From contig DUKV01000007.1 in NCBI GenBank assembly GCA_013329165.1, forward strand, positions 18,471 through 82,470: a stretch of DNA of 64,000 nt, given 5' to 3'. The notes under the pieces are model-generated. The model was not told the origin of the DNA, made no database searches, and was given only the letters and a program-made list of their open reading frames with translations. A program made the position numbers and the translations under genes. This DNA is from Methanocalculus sp. Lineage in GTDB: Archaea; Halobacteriota; Methanomicrobia; Methanomicrobiales; Methanocorpusculaceae. Shown here piece after piece: positions 8,863 to 17,558 of the stretch. How positions within the stretch are numbered: position 1 is the stretch's first letter; each line of letters begins with the position of its first letter.

Positions 8863-9201
8863 TCACCGGTGATGCGCAACTGCATCGTTTACGGTCTTCT
8901 CGATGGTAAATATTGAGGTGAACCCGGTCAGCCGGAATATCTTCTCGACTTTTGTCCTGAGGCCGCAGAGGATCACATGGCGCCCTGATCCCTTCAGTTC
9001 CTTCTCGATAACAAGCAGTATGCGGAGCCCCCCGCTGCTGATATAATCGAGGCCGGCACAGTTCACAATGACGTCCCCTTCCTGTTCCCCGGCAAATGAT
9101 CTGAGTATGGTCTCTGCCTCGGGTGCGGTTGTCGAGTCAATTCTTCCGGAAAGATCAGCGAACCTGACACCCCCTGTCTCTGCTATTGTAATCTCCATCA
9201 T
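8863..9201 (-). CDS. STAS-domain protein (anti-sigma-factor antagonist type)
   Basis: A 112-residue single-domain STAS protein like SpoIIAA/RsbV. In bacteria these are switched by serine phosphorylation (kinase RsbW type) and dephosphorylation (SpoIIE/RsbU type). The diagnostic loop reads LDYISSGGLRILL, with Ser55/Ser56 where SpoIIAA has its phosphorylated DSSGLG serine. Archaea have no sigma-70 factors, so the output must differ. It is the first gene of a two-gene operon with the lactamase-HATPase-like protein. A SpoIIE-type phosphatase occurs at 46971-49061. Confidence 0.85.
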   Translation of the reverse strand: MMEITIAETGGVRFADLSGRIDSTTAPEAETILRSFAGEQEGDVIVNCAGLDYISSGGLRILLVIEKELKGSGRHVILCGLRTKVEKIFRLTGFTSIFTIEKTVNDAVAHHR

Positions 9202-9207
9202 TATTAT

Positions 9208-9268
9208 CCACGCTCTGTATCTGATTAGGAGTTGAAAGGTAAAAACATTATATTCTTTTTAAGCGTGG
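9208..9268. repeat. spaced 7-bp inverted repeat before the STAS operon
   Basis: CCACGCT (9208-9214) and AGCGTGG (9262-9268) form a perfect inverted repeat around the A/T-rich stretch that would hold the minus-strand promoter of the STAS gene (CTTAAAAAG on that strand). It may be an operator or chance; the half-sites are short. Confidence 0.3.
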
Positions 9269-9309
9269 GACAAGAAATATTGAAGTGTGGATGGAGAAAG
9301 CAACAGGCA

Positions 9310-12300
9310 TCAGGTGAAAAAGGATCCCTGTGCAAAAGAATCTGCGAGCGCCGAATTCTCATCCTGGAGGGGATTTAGTACCGTATCCAGAAGGGAGAGT
9401 AGATCGCGTCCCCGGTATGGTTTTGGAAGGACTGCACAGTAACCATGCTCCCGGTATGCTGACATAACCGGATCCTCCGAGTATCCGGAGGAGACTATGG
9501 CCTTAATAGACGGATCTTCCCGATACAAGATGGCCATCGCCTCTCTCCCGCCCATCCCCCCCGGTATGGTGAGATCCATTATGACAGCGTCGAATGATTT
9601 TCCATTCTTTTTCGCCTCTCTGTAGAGGCAAATCGCCTCATCACCATCTGTTGCAGTGGTGACTGTGTATCCCTGTTGTGTCAGTATCACCGATGCAATT
9701 TCAAGGATCGCCTCATCATCGTCCATGATCAGGATCGACTGATCTCTTCCACAGGGAATTGTCAACTCGCATGTCCTGCATGAAAGAGCTTTTTTCGATG
9801 CCGGAAGGTAGATCGAGAATGTGGTGCCGATATCGGGCTTTGATACGACATCGATTGTCCCACCATGTTTTTTGATAATTGAGAGGCACGATGCAAGGCC
9901 AAGCCCGTTCCCGTTCTGTTTTGTAGTAAAGTACGGGTCAAAGATTCTGGTGAGATCATTCTGTGAGATTCCACACCCCTGATCGTGCACCGAGATACAG
10001 AGATAATCTCCCGGAATACAGGTTCCCATATCCTCTTTGATTGTGCAATTCTTTGCATTCACTGTGATGATACCGCCATCCGGCATAGCCTGATTGGCAT
10101 TTATGACGAGATTGCTGATCACCTGGCCAATCTGGCCGCAGTCCACGTCAGCTGTCCAGAGGTCAGGTTCGATCAAAATCTCCGCTCGCGAGGCTGTTCC
10201 CTGGAGTACAAAGAGGGTCGTCTCTTTAATGAGATCGCGGATATCAGCAGTCTCCTTCACCGGTGATCCACCTTTTGCAAAGGTGACAAGCTGCCTGGTC
10301 ATATCTCGTGCACGCAGTGCTGCCGTTTCTGCACGTTCGATCCGATCAATTGCTGCGGGATTATCTGTTATCTCCATCCGTGCTATCATCAGGTTTCCGG
10401 TAATCGCTGTGAGAATATTATTGAAGTCATGAGCAATCCCCCCGGCAAGGAGGCCGATCGACTCGAGTTTCTCTATTCGGATCATCTCATCCTCATGGCG
10501 TCTCCGCTCTCCGATGTCCCGAATGACACAGACGCTTCCAATTGCCGCTCCCTTGCAATCCCGAATCGGAGCTGCTGAAAATTCAATCGGGCATATGAGG
10601 GAATCTGCCTTTTCCAGGTACAGATCCCGTGAGATCATGATCGGAGCATTCTTCGCAATTGCCTCTGATGCCAGTTTATCCGCGGATAGTGCATCTCCAT
10701 CTCCTCCCTGCATCGGGAGGACAAGGCCGATATCCATCCCGGTCAGATCATCTTTTGACCTGCCGATCAGATCTGCTGCGGGTTTATTGATGAGACTGAT
10801 TCGTGACCTGGTATCGGTTGCAATCACCCCGTCGGTGATCGACGATAACGTGACAGAAAGCCGTTCTCTCTCAGCAGCACCCGCCTGCTCAGCTGCTCTC
10901 CTTCGCTCTATCTCGGATGTCAGATTTACATTGATGAGTGAGAGCTCTGTTGTACGTTCCCTCACAAGATCTTCAAGATGGTTCTGGTACCGGGCGAGTT
11001 CTTCTTCCGCAGCTCTCTTCTCTGTTATATCCCTTGCAATTCCGAATAGGCCGCATATCCTCCCCTCTGAATATCTTTGCTGGATATGGAGATCCAGAAT
11101 CAGCTCCTTTCCGGTTTTTGTTGTGATCCTTGTCTCAAATGATTGGTTGTTCATTGCGTTTGTCTGAATTGGCTCTGCCCCATTTGGAGTCTGATCTGAG
11201 ATGTCTGGAAAGAATTCTGACAGCTCTCTTTCGATGAGTTCTGTTTTTGTATATCCGGTAAGGGTCTCGGCCATCCTGTTTGTGCTTGTGATCATTCCGT
11301 TTGTGTCTGTGGTGAAGAAGATGTCATGGGCATCGTTGAAAAGATGGCGGAAACGCTCTTCGCTCTGCTTCAGCAGGTTCTGTGATCTCTCAAGCGAGTC
11401 GAGCATTCTATTTACACCTGATGCAACCTGAGCTATCTCATCATCCCCGGTAAAATCGATCCGGGATGATACAGACTGACCATCACGAATTGATCGAATC
11501 CCTGTTTTGAGCCTGCTTAAGGGATCGAGTACCATCCTCTCCATTATGCCCATGGTAACAGCTCCACTGATGATCCCCAGGATGACAAGGGCAAGAAGTG
11601 AGAACTGGATCGCAGACTGGCCGTTCTGAAAGATATCTCTGGGCATCTCAACTTTCATGATTAAACCTGGGTTTCCGTGAAGATCGGACAGGATTGTATA
11701 GCCTGCTACGGTATTCTCATCAATTGGGTTCACAATCTCTGATCGATCCGAGAGCAGGCGAGGTCGGATCTGCTGGATATCATCCGGATTATTCTGTTGG
11801 TAGCTTTCATAGACTGATAGTTGAAGTTCTGTCTGCCGGGAGAGGACTCCCATCTCTGCCTGATCGAGATATCGCCCGACTATGATTGTACCAGATGGTT
11901 CTTCCTGTCCGCTTCGTATGATCGGACGGGTTGCAATCAGCATCGGCCCTGATCCGAGTACAAGTATTCCATTCTCCGCAGTGATGTCATTCTCTGCCAA
12001 CTGGGAGAGGAGGCTTCGGGGTGTCGGCATCACATGGCCATAATCCAGATTGATATATTTATGGTTGATTATCTCGTTCTCATGATCAACAAAGAGAATG
12101 ATGTTGATATTTGATCCGGTAAACTTTTCATCGGGAAATGCCGACTGGAAATATACATGATCACGGGTTTCTAAGAAGGTATTCGTCTCTTCGGCACTTG
12201 CCCAGGTATATGCTATCGCATCCAGTTTTCGAATCTCACCGGCTATTGCATTCTCTGCACGCTCAATATTCTGTTGCATTGCATTCTCTTCAAGTTTGGA

Positions 12301-12504
12301 GAAACCCTCCATGACGATCATCTGGGAGGAGATGAAGAGTAGACAGGTCATCAAAAGACAGGAGATGGCAATTGCGCCGAGTGTTTTCAATCTCAGTGAG
12401 TCGGGTAGAATTCGTTTAAAATTTGTTTTGCATCTGTTCAAATCAAGGGGGATCAAGGAGCCGTTCCTCTTCTCTTCAGACAGAGTCCTCTCATCTGACA
12501 TCAC
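9310..12504 (-). CDS. membrane hybrid histidine kinase (CHASE4-HAMP-PAS-PAS-HisKA-HATPase-receiver)
   Basis: A 1064-residue hybrid sensor kinase. Seen in order: a transmembrane helix (about 41-60); an extracellular CHASE4-like domain with WASAEETNTFLETRDHVYF; a second membrane helix near 300-320; a HAMP domain; two PAS domains (FRHLFNDAHDIFFTTDTNG and ITDGVIATDTRSRISLINK); a HisKA domain with the phospho-acceptor in AGGIAHDFNNIL; a HATPase with N-box NLVINANQAMPDGG and DQGCGISQNDL; and a C-terminal receiver with DDDEAI and the phospho-Asp in VIMDLTIPGGMGG. It should sense an extracellular signal and pass phosphate to its own receiver. It is divergent from the PstS-like/receiver operon, which may be functionally linked. 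Confidence 0.92.
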   Translation of the reverse strand: MMSDERTLSEEKRNGSLIPLDLNRCKTNFKRILPDSLRLKTLGAIAISCLLMTCLLFISSQMIVMEGFSKLEENAMQQNIERAENAIAGEIRKLDAIAYTWASAEETNTFLETRDHVYFQSAFPDEKFTGSNINIILFVDHENEIINHKYINLDYGHVMPTPRSLLSQLAENDITAENGILVLGSGPMLIATRPIIRSGQEEPSGTIIVGRYLDQAEMGVLSRQTELQLSVYESYQQNNPDDIQQIRPRLLSDRSEIVNPIDENTVAGYTILSDLHGNPGLIMKVEMPRDIFQNGQSAIQFSLLALVILGIISGAVTMGIMERMVLDPLSRLKTGIRSIRDGQSVSSRIDFTGDDEIAQVASGVNRMLDSLERSQNLLKQSEERFRHLFNDAHDIFFTTDTNGMITSTNRMAETLTGYTKTELIERELSEFFPDISDQTPNGAEPIQTNAMNNQSFETRITTKTGKELILDLHIQQRYSEGRICGLFGIARDITEKRAAEEELARYQNHLEDLVRERTTELSLINVNLTSEIERRRAAEQAGAAERERLSVTLSSITDGVIATDTRSRISLINKPAADLIGRSKDDLTGMDIGLVLPMQGGDGDALSADKLASEAIAKNAPIMISRDLYLEKADSLICPIEFSAAPIRDCKGAAIGSVCVIRDIGERRRHEDEMIRIEKLESIGLLAGGIAHDFNNILTAITGNLMIARMEITDNPAAIDRIERAETAALRARDMTRQLVTFAKGGSPVKETADIRDLIKETTLFVLQGTASRAEILIEPDLWTADVDCGQIGQVISNLVINANQAMPDGGIITVNAKNCTIKEDMGTCIPGDYLCISVHDQGCGISQNDLTRIFDPYFTTKQNGNGLGLASCLSIIKKHGGTIDVVSKPDIGTTFSIYLPASKKALSCRTCELTIPCGRDQSILIMDDDEAILEIASVILTQQGYTVTTATDGDEAICLYREAKKNGKSFDAVIMDLTIPGGMGGREAMAILYREDPSIKAIVSSGYSEDPVMSAYREHGYCAVLPKPYRGRDLLSLLDTVLNPLQDENSALADSFAQGSFFT

Positions 12505-12703
12505 CCTGCTTCTTGTCCTGGTACTGCATCAGGACTTGTGTTTGAGAATATTGATACCGTCGGATTTTTTGGTGTTTCTGATTTCAATAGAGATCTCTAT
12601 TGTTGTCAGAATCTCAGTTGAGAGAACCTATACCTGTTCATGAGTATGGTACAGATTGACCGGGCAGGAGAGAGACTCTCTTCCGGGGGGGTATGGTATA
12701 AGT

Positions 12704-13711
12704 ATGATGGAGCGGAATCAAAAAATTCTCATTGTTGTTTTTTTTCTTGTTGTAAGTGTAGGGTCAATTTATTTTGGAGGGGCAATAATTGGATCAGATG
12801 GAACAGGACAACCCGAATCGAACATAAATGAGAGAAGCCAGGAGACGTTTATCACCATTGCCGGATCAACAACCGTGCAACCTGTCTCTGAAATCCTGGC
12901 AAAAGTCTATTCAAGGTCCCATCCCGGTGTTCTGATCGCTGTTGAGGGGGGTGGATCAGGAACAGGGGTTGTGCGGGCAGGATCAGGTGACGTCTCTATT
13001 GGTGCGTCTTCCCGCCCGATCAAGGATACTGAACGATTGAAGTACCCATTCCTTGTTATTCATAAGATTGGAGGCTCTGGTGTCGTTCTGATCGCCAGCA
13101 GAAGTTATCCTCATGATGCAATCGCCTTTGAAGAACTTCAGGCTCTGTATAATGACGCGGATGACGATCTTTCAGCAATCCCACGTCTTCGTGATATCAG
13201 CTATGTTGTGCAGAGGAGCGATCCGTCGGGAACAGAAGAGGTCTTTGCAAAATGGCTCTTTCCGGGATCAAATACTGTTGATTCTTCGCTTTCAGTGCGT
13301 GATCAAAATGCCGAAGGTATGATTGTCCAGATGGCTGCTGAGGGGAATGCAGGTATCCTGAAAGCAGTCAAAGAACAATCAGGTGCTGTTGGTTTTGTGG
13401 ATTTTGGGTATGCCGAACATGATCCTGGTGTAAAAATTCTCCAGATCTATGATATGGGAAGTACTGTTGCTGTTCCAGCGCATCCCTCGGAAATACGTCT
13501 GGCAATACTGAATGAACTGAAAGGTGATCCTCTGGATGATGATCTGAGGTATATTCCGGATCTTACCAGGGAGCTGCTCTACCTGACAGACGGTACTCCG
13601 GATAGTGAGGTTGGATCGTTTATTCGATTTGCACAATCTGCCGAAGCACGGCGTTACTTTAATGAAATAGGATACTTCTCGATGAATGAGATTGATGAAA
13701 TAATGAGGTGA
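12704..13711 (+). CDS. PstS-like phosphate/oxyanion-binding protein
   Basis: A 335-residue periplasmic-type binding protein of the PstS family. Residues about 8-27 are a hydrophobic signal or anchor; the start is set at ATG 12704 because the frame upstream lacks family similarity. The phosphate-site motifs are visible: IAGSTTVQPVSE, EGGGSGTGV and GASSRP. No pstC, pstA or pstB genes are near. Instead it is followed without a gap by a receiver-PAS gene and lies divergent from a CHASE4 kinase. I infer a sensory rather than a transport role, for example presenting an anion signal. Confidence 0.85.
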   Translation: MMERNQKILIVVFFLVVSVGSIYFGGAIIGSDGTGQPESNINERSQETFITIAGSTTVQPVSEILAKVYSRSHPGVLIAVEGGGSGTGVVRAGSGDVSIGASSRPIKDTERLKYPFLVIHKIGGSGVVLIASRSYPHDAIAFEELQALYNDADDDLSAIPRLRDISYVVQRSDPSGTEEVFAKWLFPGSNTVDSSLSVRDQNAEGMIVQMAAEGNAGILKAVKEQSGAVGFVDFGYAEHDPGVKILQIYDMGSTVAVPAHPSEIRLAILNELKGDPLDDDLRYIPDLTRELLYLTDGTPDSEVGSFIRFAQSAEARRYFNEIGYFSMNEIDEIMR

Positions 13712-14527
13712 ATGATGGAGTCGACAGAGATACTTATTGTTGAAGATGATCCGGCTATCTCACAGGTACTTTCCGGCACGCTCAGTACATTTGGTTATTC
13801 GGTGTGCGGGCATGCACGATCAGGGGACGAAGCTATTCTACAGGTTATTGCGACCAATCCCGATCTCGTGATGATGGATATCGGCCTTGAGGGGATCTGC
13901 GATGGTATCGTTGCTGCAACCTATATCCACCAGTTCTTCTCGGTCCCTGTTGTCTTCTGCACCGGGCAGTCAGGTGGTGATTCTATTGAACGGGCAAAAG
14001 CGGCACAACCTTTTGGTTACCTCTCAAAACCCTTTTCCGATCAGGAATTATATGGAACTATTGAGATAGCATTGAACTCGCATGCCCTCTTCATGAGGCG
14101 GTTTGGCATTAAGGGATGCAAACTCAACACCCTCCTTTCGCTTGATACCGGCATCCTGTTTCTGAATAATGACGGTAGGGTGCTTTTTAGCAACCCCTCT
14201 GCCGGGTATCTCACTGGCTGCTCCCATAACGAGGCATTCTTCCGGCATATTAACGATATTGTGGATTGGGAACCTGTCGTCTCGATGATGGATGAGGAAT
14301 TCTCACTCTGGAGCCGTATTACAGAAACGAGTATGATAGATCTGATTGGATCCTGCACTGATCTGACCATCAGGATCGCTGGCGGGAGGAAACGCCATGT
14401 CCGCCTTCAGGCAATGAGAAAGAGAGATTACCGCGGGGCGATCATAGGGTATATCATAAAACTGGATGAGATGATCAATATGCCTGCCAGGGCTGAGAAA
14501 CGGATTCCCGCCGGTCTTGTGCAATGA
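13712..14527 (+). CDS. receiver-PAS protein, paralogue of 36664-37443
   Basis: A 271-residue response regulator without a DNA-binding domain. The N-terminal receiver (about 5-125) has the acidic pair EDD at 11-13, phospho-Asp56 in MMDIGLEG and the conserved Lys in YLSKPFSD. A PAS-like domain follows (about 145-260: LDTGILFLNNDGRVLFSN). The ATG comes directly after the PstS-like stop, with GAGGTGA as ribosome binding site, so both are one operon. The protein at 36664-37443 has the same layout and a closely similar receiver. The output is probably protein-protein contact; this is inference. Confidence 0.88.
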   Translation: MMESTEILIVEDDPAISQVLSGTLSTFGYSVCGHARSGDEAILQVIATNPDLVMMDIGLEGICDGIVAATYIHQFFSVPVVFCTGQSGGDSIERAKAAQPFGYLSKPFSDQELYGTIEIALNSHALFMRRFGIKGCKLNTLLSLDTGILFLNNDGRVLFSNPSAGYLTGCSHNEAFFRHINDIVDWEPVVSMMDEEFSLWSRITETSMIDLIGSCTDLTIRIAGGRKRHVRLQAMRKRDYRGAIIGYIIKLDEMINMPARAEKRIPAGLVQ

Positions 14528-14533
14528 TAGAAA

Positions 14534-14568
14534 ACTATATAATGTATCAGTCCCTAACTATAGGTTAG
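14534..14568 (+). promoter_or_regulatory. TATA box and inverted-repeat operator candidate of hsp20
   Basis: ACTATATAATG (14534-14544) is a good archaeal TATA box. Ten bases on, CTAAC-TATAG-GTTAG (14554-14568) is a perfect 5-bp inverted repeat that would cover the transcription start. A repressor bound there would block initiation, which suits a heat-shock gene. The regulator is unknown; the repeat is short. Confidence 0.45.
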
Positions 14569-14601
14569 CCACTCTCAATGTGGCATAGGAGGGATGAAAC
14601 T

Positions 14602-15093
14602 ATGGTATGGGACAGACGAAGATATCCATTTGGATCGATCGGACAGGAGATCGATGAGATGATGGCAGAGATGGAGGCACGCTTCCAGGAGATCTTCTCG
14701 GGAACCCGGAGGAACCTCCTGCCCGAAGCAGGCGGCGGGGTGACCGATCGCTTCTTGCCAGCCATCCGTGGCGAGTTCAGGGTTGATATCAGCGACCACG
14801 AAGATGAAGTCGTTATCGTTGCTGATATCCCTGGATTTGAGAAGGAAGGTGTCAGTGTTCAGCTCATTGATCCACGGACGCTTGAGATTGCAACCCGCCA
14901 GAGCACCGAGAAGAAAGATGAACAGGAGAACTACTACATACGGGAGAGGATGTATGGATCGATGCGTCGCCTGGTACGCCTCCCGGTCGATGTCACCGAA
15001 GATGGAGCACAGGCCTCCTTCAAAAACGGCGTCCTTGAGGTGCACCTGAAGAAGACCGAGATGCCTTCGGTGCGTTCAATCCAGATTGAATAG
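14602..15093 (+). CDS. hsp20: Hsp20/alpha-crystallin family small heat shock protein
   Basis: A 163-residue small heat-shock protein. It forms oligomers that hold unfolding proteins in a refoldable state in the cytoplasm. The N-terminal arm (about 1-55) is variable; the alpha-crystallin domain runs from about FRVDISDHEDEVVIVADIPG to KNGVLEVHLKK, with the conserved A-x-x-x-n-GVL motif (ASFKNGVLEV). The start at 14602 is chosen because AGGAGGG lies eight bases upstream; an ATG at 14578 has no such site. It is probably a single-gene unit under the operator candidate just upstream. Confidence 0.92.
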   Translation: MVWDRRRYPFGSIGQEIDEMMAEMEARFQEIFSGTRRNLLPEAGGGVTDRFLPAIRGEFRVDISDHEDEVVIVADIPGFEKEGVSVQLIDPRTLEIATRQSTEKKDEQENYYIRERMYGSMRRLVRLPVDVTEDGAQASFKNGVLEVHLKKTEMPSVRSIQIE

Positions 15094-15253
15094 GCGGGAA
15101 TCATAAAAAATTAACTGCAGAGTGTCTGCATCATGGGTAGATTGAAGAACCCACAGGAATATCCATCATAATACCCCTCATTCAAGAGCACCTCAAATAA
15201 AGTGCCACATACAGAAACAACTACTTCAGCACCCAAACCCCGCAGAATAGAGA

Positions 15254-15281
15254 GAAGGGAGGTGACTCTCCCCCTCCCTTC
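15254..15281. repeat. GC-rich hairpin, 9-bp stem
   Basis: GAAGGGAGG (15254-15262) and CCTCCCTTC (15273-15281) are perfect inverted repeats with a 10-base loop. They are followed by a second small stem (CCTTC-ATTG-GAAGG, 15277-15290). They lie in the gap between hsp20 and the CBS gene, which holds no convincing gene. They could be a terminator-like or mobile-element-end structure; function unknown. Confidence 0.5.
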
Positions 15282-15409
15282 ATTGGAAGGAAGGGGTGAT
15301 CTCATATAGTTTTCAAATCAGATATATATCTGGAATCTGTTTCATCTACTATCCAGATAACAGCCTGATTACGCGAATATCCAATAAAAAGATGATTTGT
15401 GGGTGTTTT

Positions 15410-16213
15410 GTGCAGAAGAATGAGCCACTAAACAAGAAAAAGGTCCGTGACTACATGACCTACGATGTCGTTTCCGTGCAGGCAGACGGCATGATAAAGG
15501 ATGTCATCGATCACATCCGATCAACCCAGCACGATGGTTTTCCGGTTCTTCGTGGAAACAAGGTCGTCGGCTACATCTCGGCACGGGATATCATCGGGGT
15601 GCATCCGTCAGTTCGGATCGAACAGATCATGTCCCGTCACCTGATCGTTGCCGATCCCGATATGTCGATAACCGATGCAGCCCGTGTCATCTTCCGTTCA
15701 GGTATCCAGAAACTGCCGGTCGTCAATGAGCAGAATGAGCTTGTCGGGATCATCTCGAATGCCGATGTGATCAGATCCCAGATCGAACATGTATCCCCCG
15801 AAAAAGTCTACAACTTCATGTCGACGTTGAAGAAACTCTATGGGATCGAACCGACCCTTGAGAGGGGCAATGTCCCGGTTGACCGGCTCAGGCCGACACA
15901 GGGGAAGATCTTCCAGGACGAGCTCGAAGGCCGGATATATGAGATCAAGAAAGGACTTGCAGAACCCGTCATCGTCGTGAAGAGAGCCGGGAAGTGGATC
16001 ATGGTCGACGGCCATCACCGGGCGATCGCTGCAAAACGGCTCGGCATCAAGAACCTCGATGCCTATATCATCGTGATCGATGATGATATCGAGCTTGGAC
16101 TTGAACGGACTGCTGAGAGCATGAAACTTCACTCACTCGATGATATACAGGTGATGGATTATGCACGCCATCCCCTGGTTGCGATCACGCATCGGCTGGT
16201 TCCACACGACTGA
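15410..16213 (+). CDS. tandem CBS domains with ParB-like nuclease-fold domain
   Basis: A 267-residue cytoplasmic protein. Two CBS domains occupy about residues 10-125 (VRDYMTYDVVSVQADGM; IMSRHLIVADPDMSITDAAR; ISNADVIRSQ). After a linker comes a ParB/sulfiredoxin-like domain with DGHHRAIAAKRLG. CBS pairs bind adenosine nucleotides, so this may couple energy state to the C-terminal activity, which is not known. The start is uncertain: GTG 15410 has GGGTG just upstream, while an ATG at 15392 and one at 15296 are also in frame; the family similarity begins after 15410. Confidence 0.82.
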   Translation: MQKNEPLNKKKVRDYMTYDVVSVQADGMIKDVIDHIRSTQHDGFPVLRGNKVVGYISARDIIGVHPSVRIEQIMSRHLIVADPDMSITDAARVIFRSGIQKLPVVNEQNELVGIISNADVIRSQIEHVSPEKVYNFMSTLKKLYGIEPTLERGNVPVDRLRPTQGKIFQDELEGRIYEIKKGLAEPVIVVKRAGKWIMVDGHHRAIAAKRLGIKNLDAYIIVIDDDIELGLERTAESMKLHSLDDIQVMDYARHPLVAITHRLVPHD

Positions 16214-16292
16214 ACCACTCACACCTTTTGATTTCTTCTTCTCCAGTCAAAGACCTTGATGAGGCAGTTCTGCCTGATCTCAACCCTGAGGT

Positions 16293-17471
16293 TTATGATC
16301 CGTGCCAGGTGGTGTCGAATGCATCATTGAGGACGTACTCTTTCACCACGTCGCCATCGGGTATGATAACCTCCGGCCAGAGCCGGGTGCGTGAATGGAT
16401 GACGATGCCATCTCCAAGGCTTGCACGTGGTCCGATCACCGTATCATGCTCAATAGAACAGTTTCCGCCGATGCGTACATCATTATCGATGATGCTCCCG
16501 CTGACGGTGGAGCCTGCTCCGATTGATACCCCCGAATAGAGCGAGGAGGAGAAGATCTTGGCACTGTTTTTGATACTGCAATGATCCCCGATGGAAGTAT
16601 AGGGGCCGATGATCACATCCTCCCCGATTGCCACCCCTTTTCCGATGGAGACCGGACCAATCACCCGGGATCGCGGCCCAAGTGAGATCAAATCCCCAAA
16701 TTTGACGGGACCTGTGATCTGGGCATCCTCAACACTGAGAGTTCCCTGTATCGTGGTGATCTCAACATCATTCAGCTTCCATCTCTCAGCCTGTCGGAGC
16801 ATTGAGGGGGATCCGACATCCGTCCAGTTTCCTCTGGCAAGCCAGCCTTTGAGCTGATATCCTTTATTCATCAGATCCGGGAAGAGATTCCTCGCAAAAT
16901 CATATTTGGTTTTTTCCGGTATATAGTCAAAAATCTCAGGATTACAGACGTACATCCCGGTACTGGCGAGGTTTGAGAAGACTTCTCCGGGCCCCGGCTT
17001 TTCCTTAAACCGCTGGATGGTGAAGGCTGCATCAAGTTCGGCGATCCCATATTCGCAGGGATCATCGATCCCTATCAGCCCGATTGATGCGATCGCATTC
17101 ATCTTCTTGTGTTCCCGGTAGAATTCGAGGAGATTGATATCGGTGACATGATCTCCCCCGACGACCAGAAATGGCATCCCGTCCAGATACTCCTGCGCAT
17201 TCTTCACCGACCCCGCCGTTCCGAGCTTCATCTTCTCTTCGACATAGGTGATCTCTGCGGAGAAGAGTGAACCATCACCGAGCACCTCTTTTATCCGGTC
17301 TCCCAGATAGCCGAGGGTGATTACGATATCGGTGAACCCGAGGTCTGCCAGATGCACGACAAGATGCTGGATGGAAGGGATGCCGCCAATGGGTATACAG
17401 GGTTTTGGTCGCTCAAATGTCAGCGGACGGAGGCGTGTCCCCTCACCTCCGCACATGATGCAGACTTTCAT
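16293..17471 (-). CDS. sugar-1-phosphate nucleotidylyltransferase with left-handed beta-helix domain
   Basis: A 392-residue bifunctional-type nucleotidyltransferase. The N-terminal Rossmann-like domain (about 1-235) begins with MCGGEGTRLRPLTFERPKPC, the nucleotide and Mg binding signature, and contains VVGGDHVTD. The C-terminal part (about 255-375) is hexapeptide repeats forming a left-handed beta-helix (for example IGKGVAIGEDVIIGPYTSIG), as in GlmU and GMP/UDP-sugar pyrophosphorylases. It makes an activated sugar for surface glycans; the sugar is not determinable here. The start at 17471 is fixed by the MKVCIMCGGEG motif. Confidence 0.88.
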   Translation of the reverse strand: MKVCIMCGGEGTRLRPLTFERPKPCIPIGGIPSIQHLVVHLADLGFTDIVITLGYLGDRIKEVLGDGSLFSAEITYVEEKMKLGTAGSVKNAQEYLDGMPFLVVGGDHVTDINLLEFYREHKKMNAIASIGLIGIDDPCEYGIAELDAAFTIQRFKEKPGPGEVFSNLASTGMYVCNPEIFDYIPEKTKYDFARNLFPDLMNKGYQLKGWLARGNWTDVGSPSMLRQAERWKLNDVEITTIQGTLSVEDAQITGPVKFGDLISLGPRSRVIGPVSIGKGVAIGEDVIIGPYTSIGDHCSIKNSAKIFSSSLYSGVSIGAGSTVSGSIIDNDVRIGGNCSIEHDTVIGPRASLGDGIVIHSRTRLWPEVIIPDGDVVKEYVLNDAFDTTWHGS

Positions 17472-17558
17472 GATAAGGAGATATAACCCCGTATCAATTA
17501 AATGACATTGATCTGCTCTCCGGATACCCTTATCACTCTTCAGCATGAGAGAGAATGT

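Noticed and set aside
10514..11167. Plus-strand open frame of 217 codons inside the CHASE4 kinase gene
   Set aside because: It is antisense to a continuous kinase frame with clear PAS and HisKA domains, is Ser/Arg-rich as expected for a shadow, and has no ribosome binding site.
12704..13711. Phosphate ABC transporter operon
   Set aside because: Only the binding protein is present; no permease or ATPase gene lies next to it.
15111..15305. 64-codon minus-strand frame after hsp20
   Set aside because: No ribosome binding site and no recognisable motif; it runs through the hairpin region, so it is probably chance.
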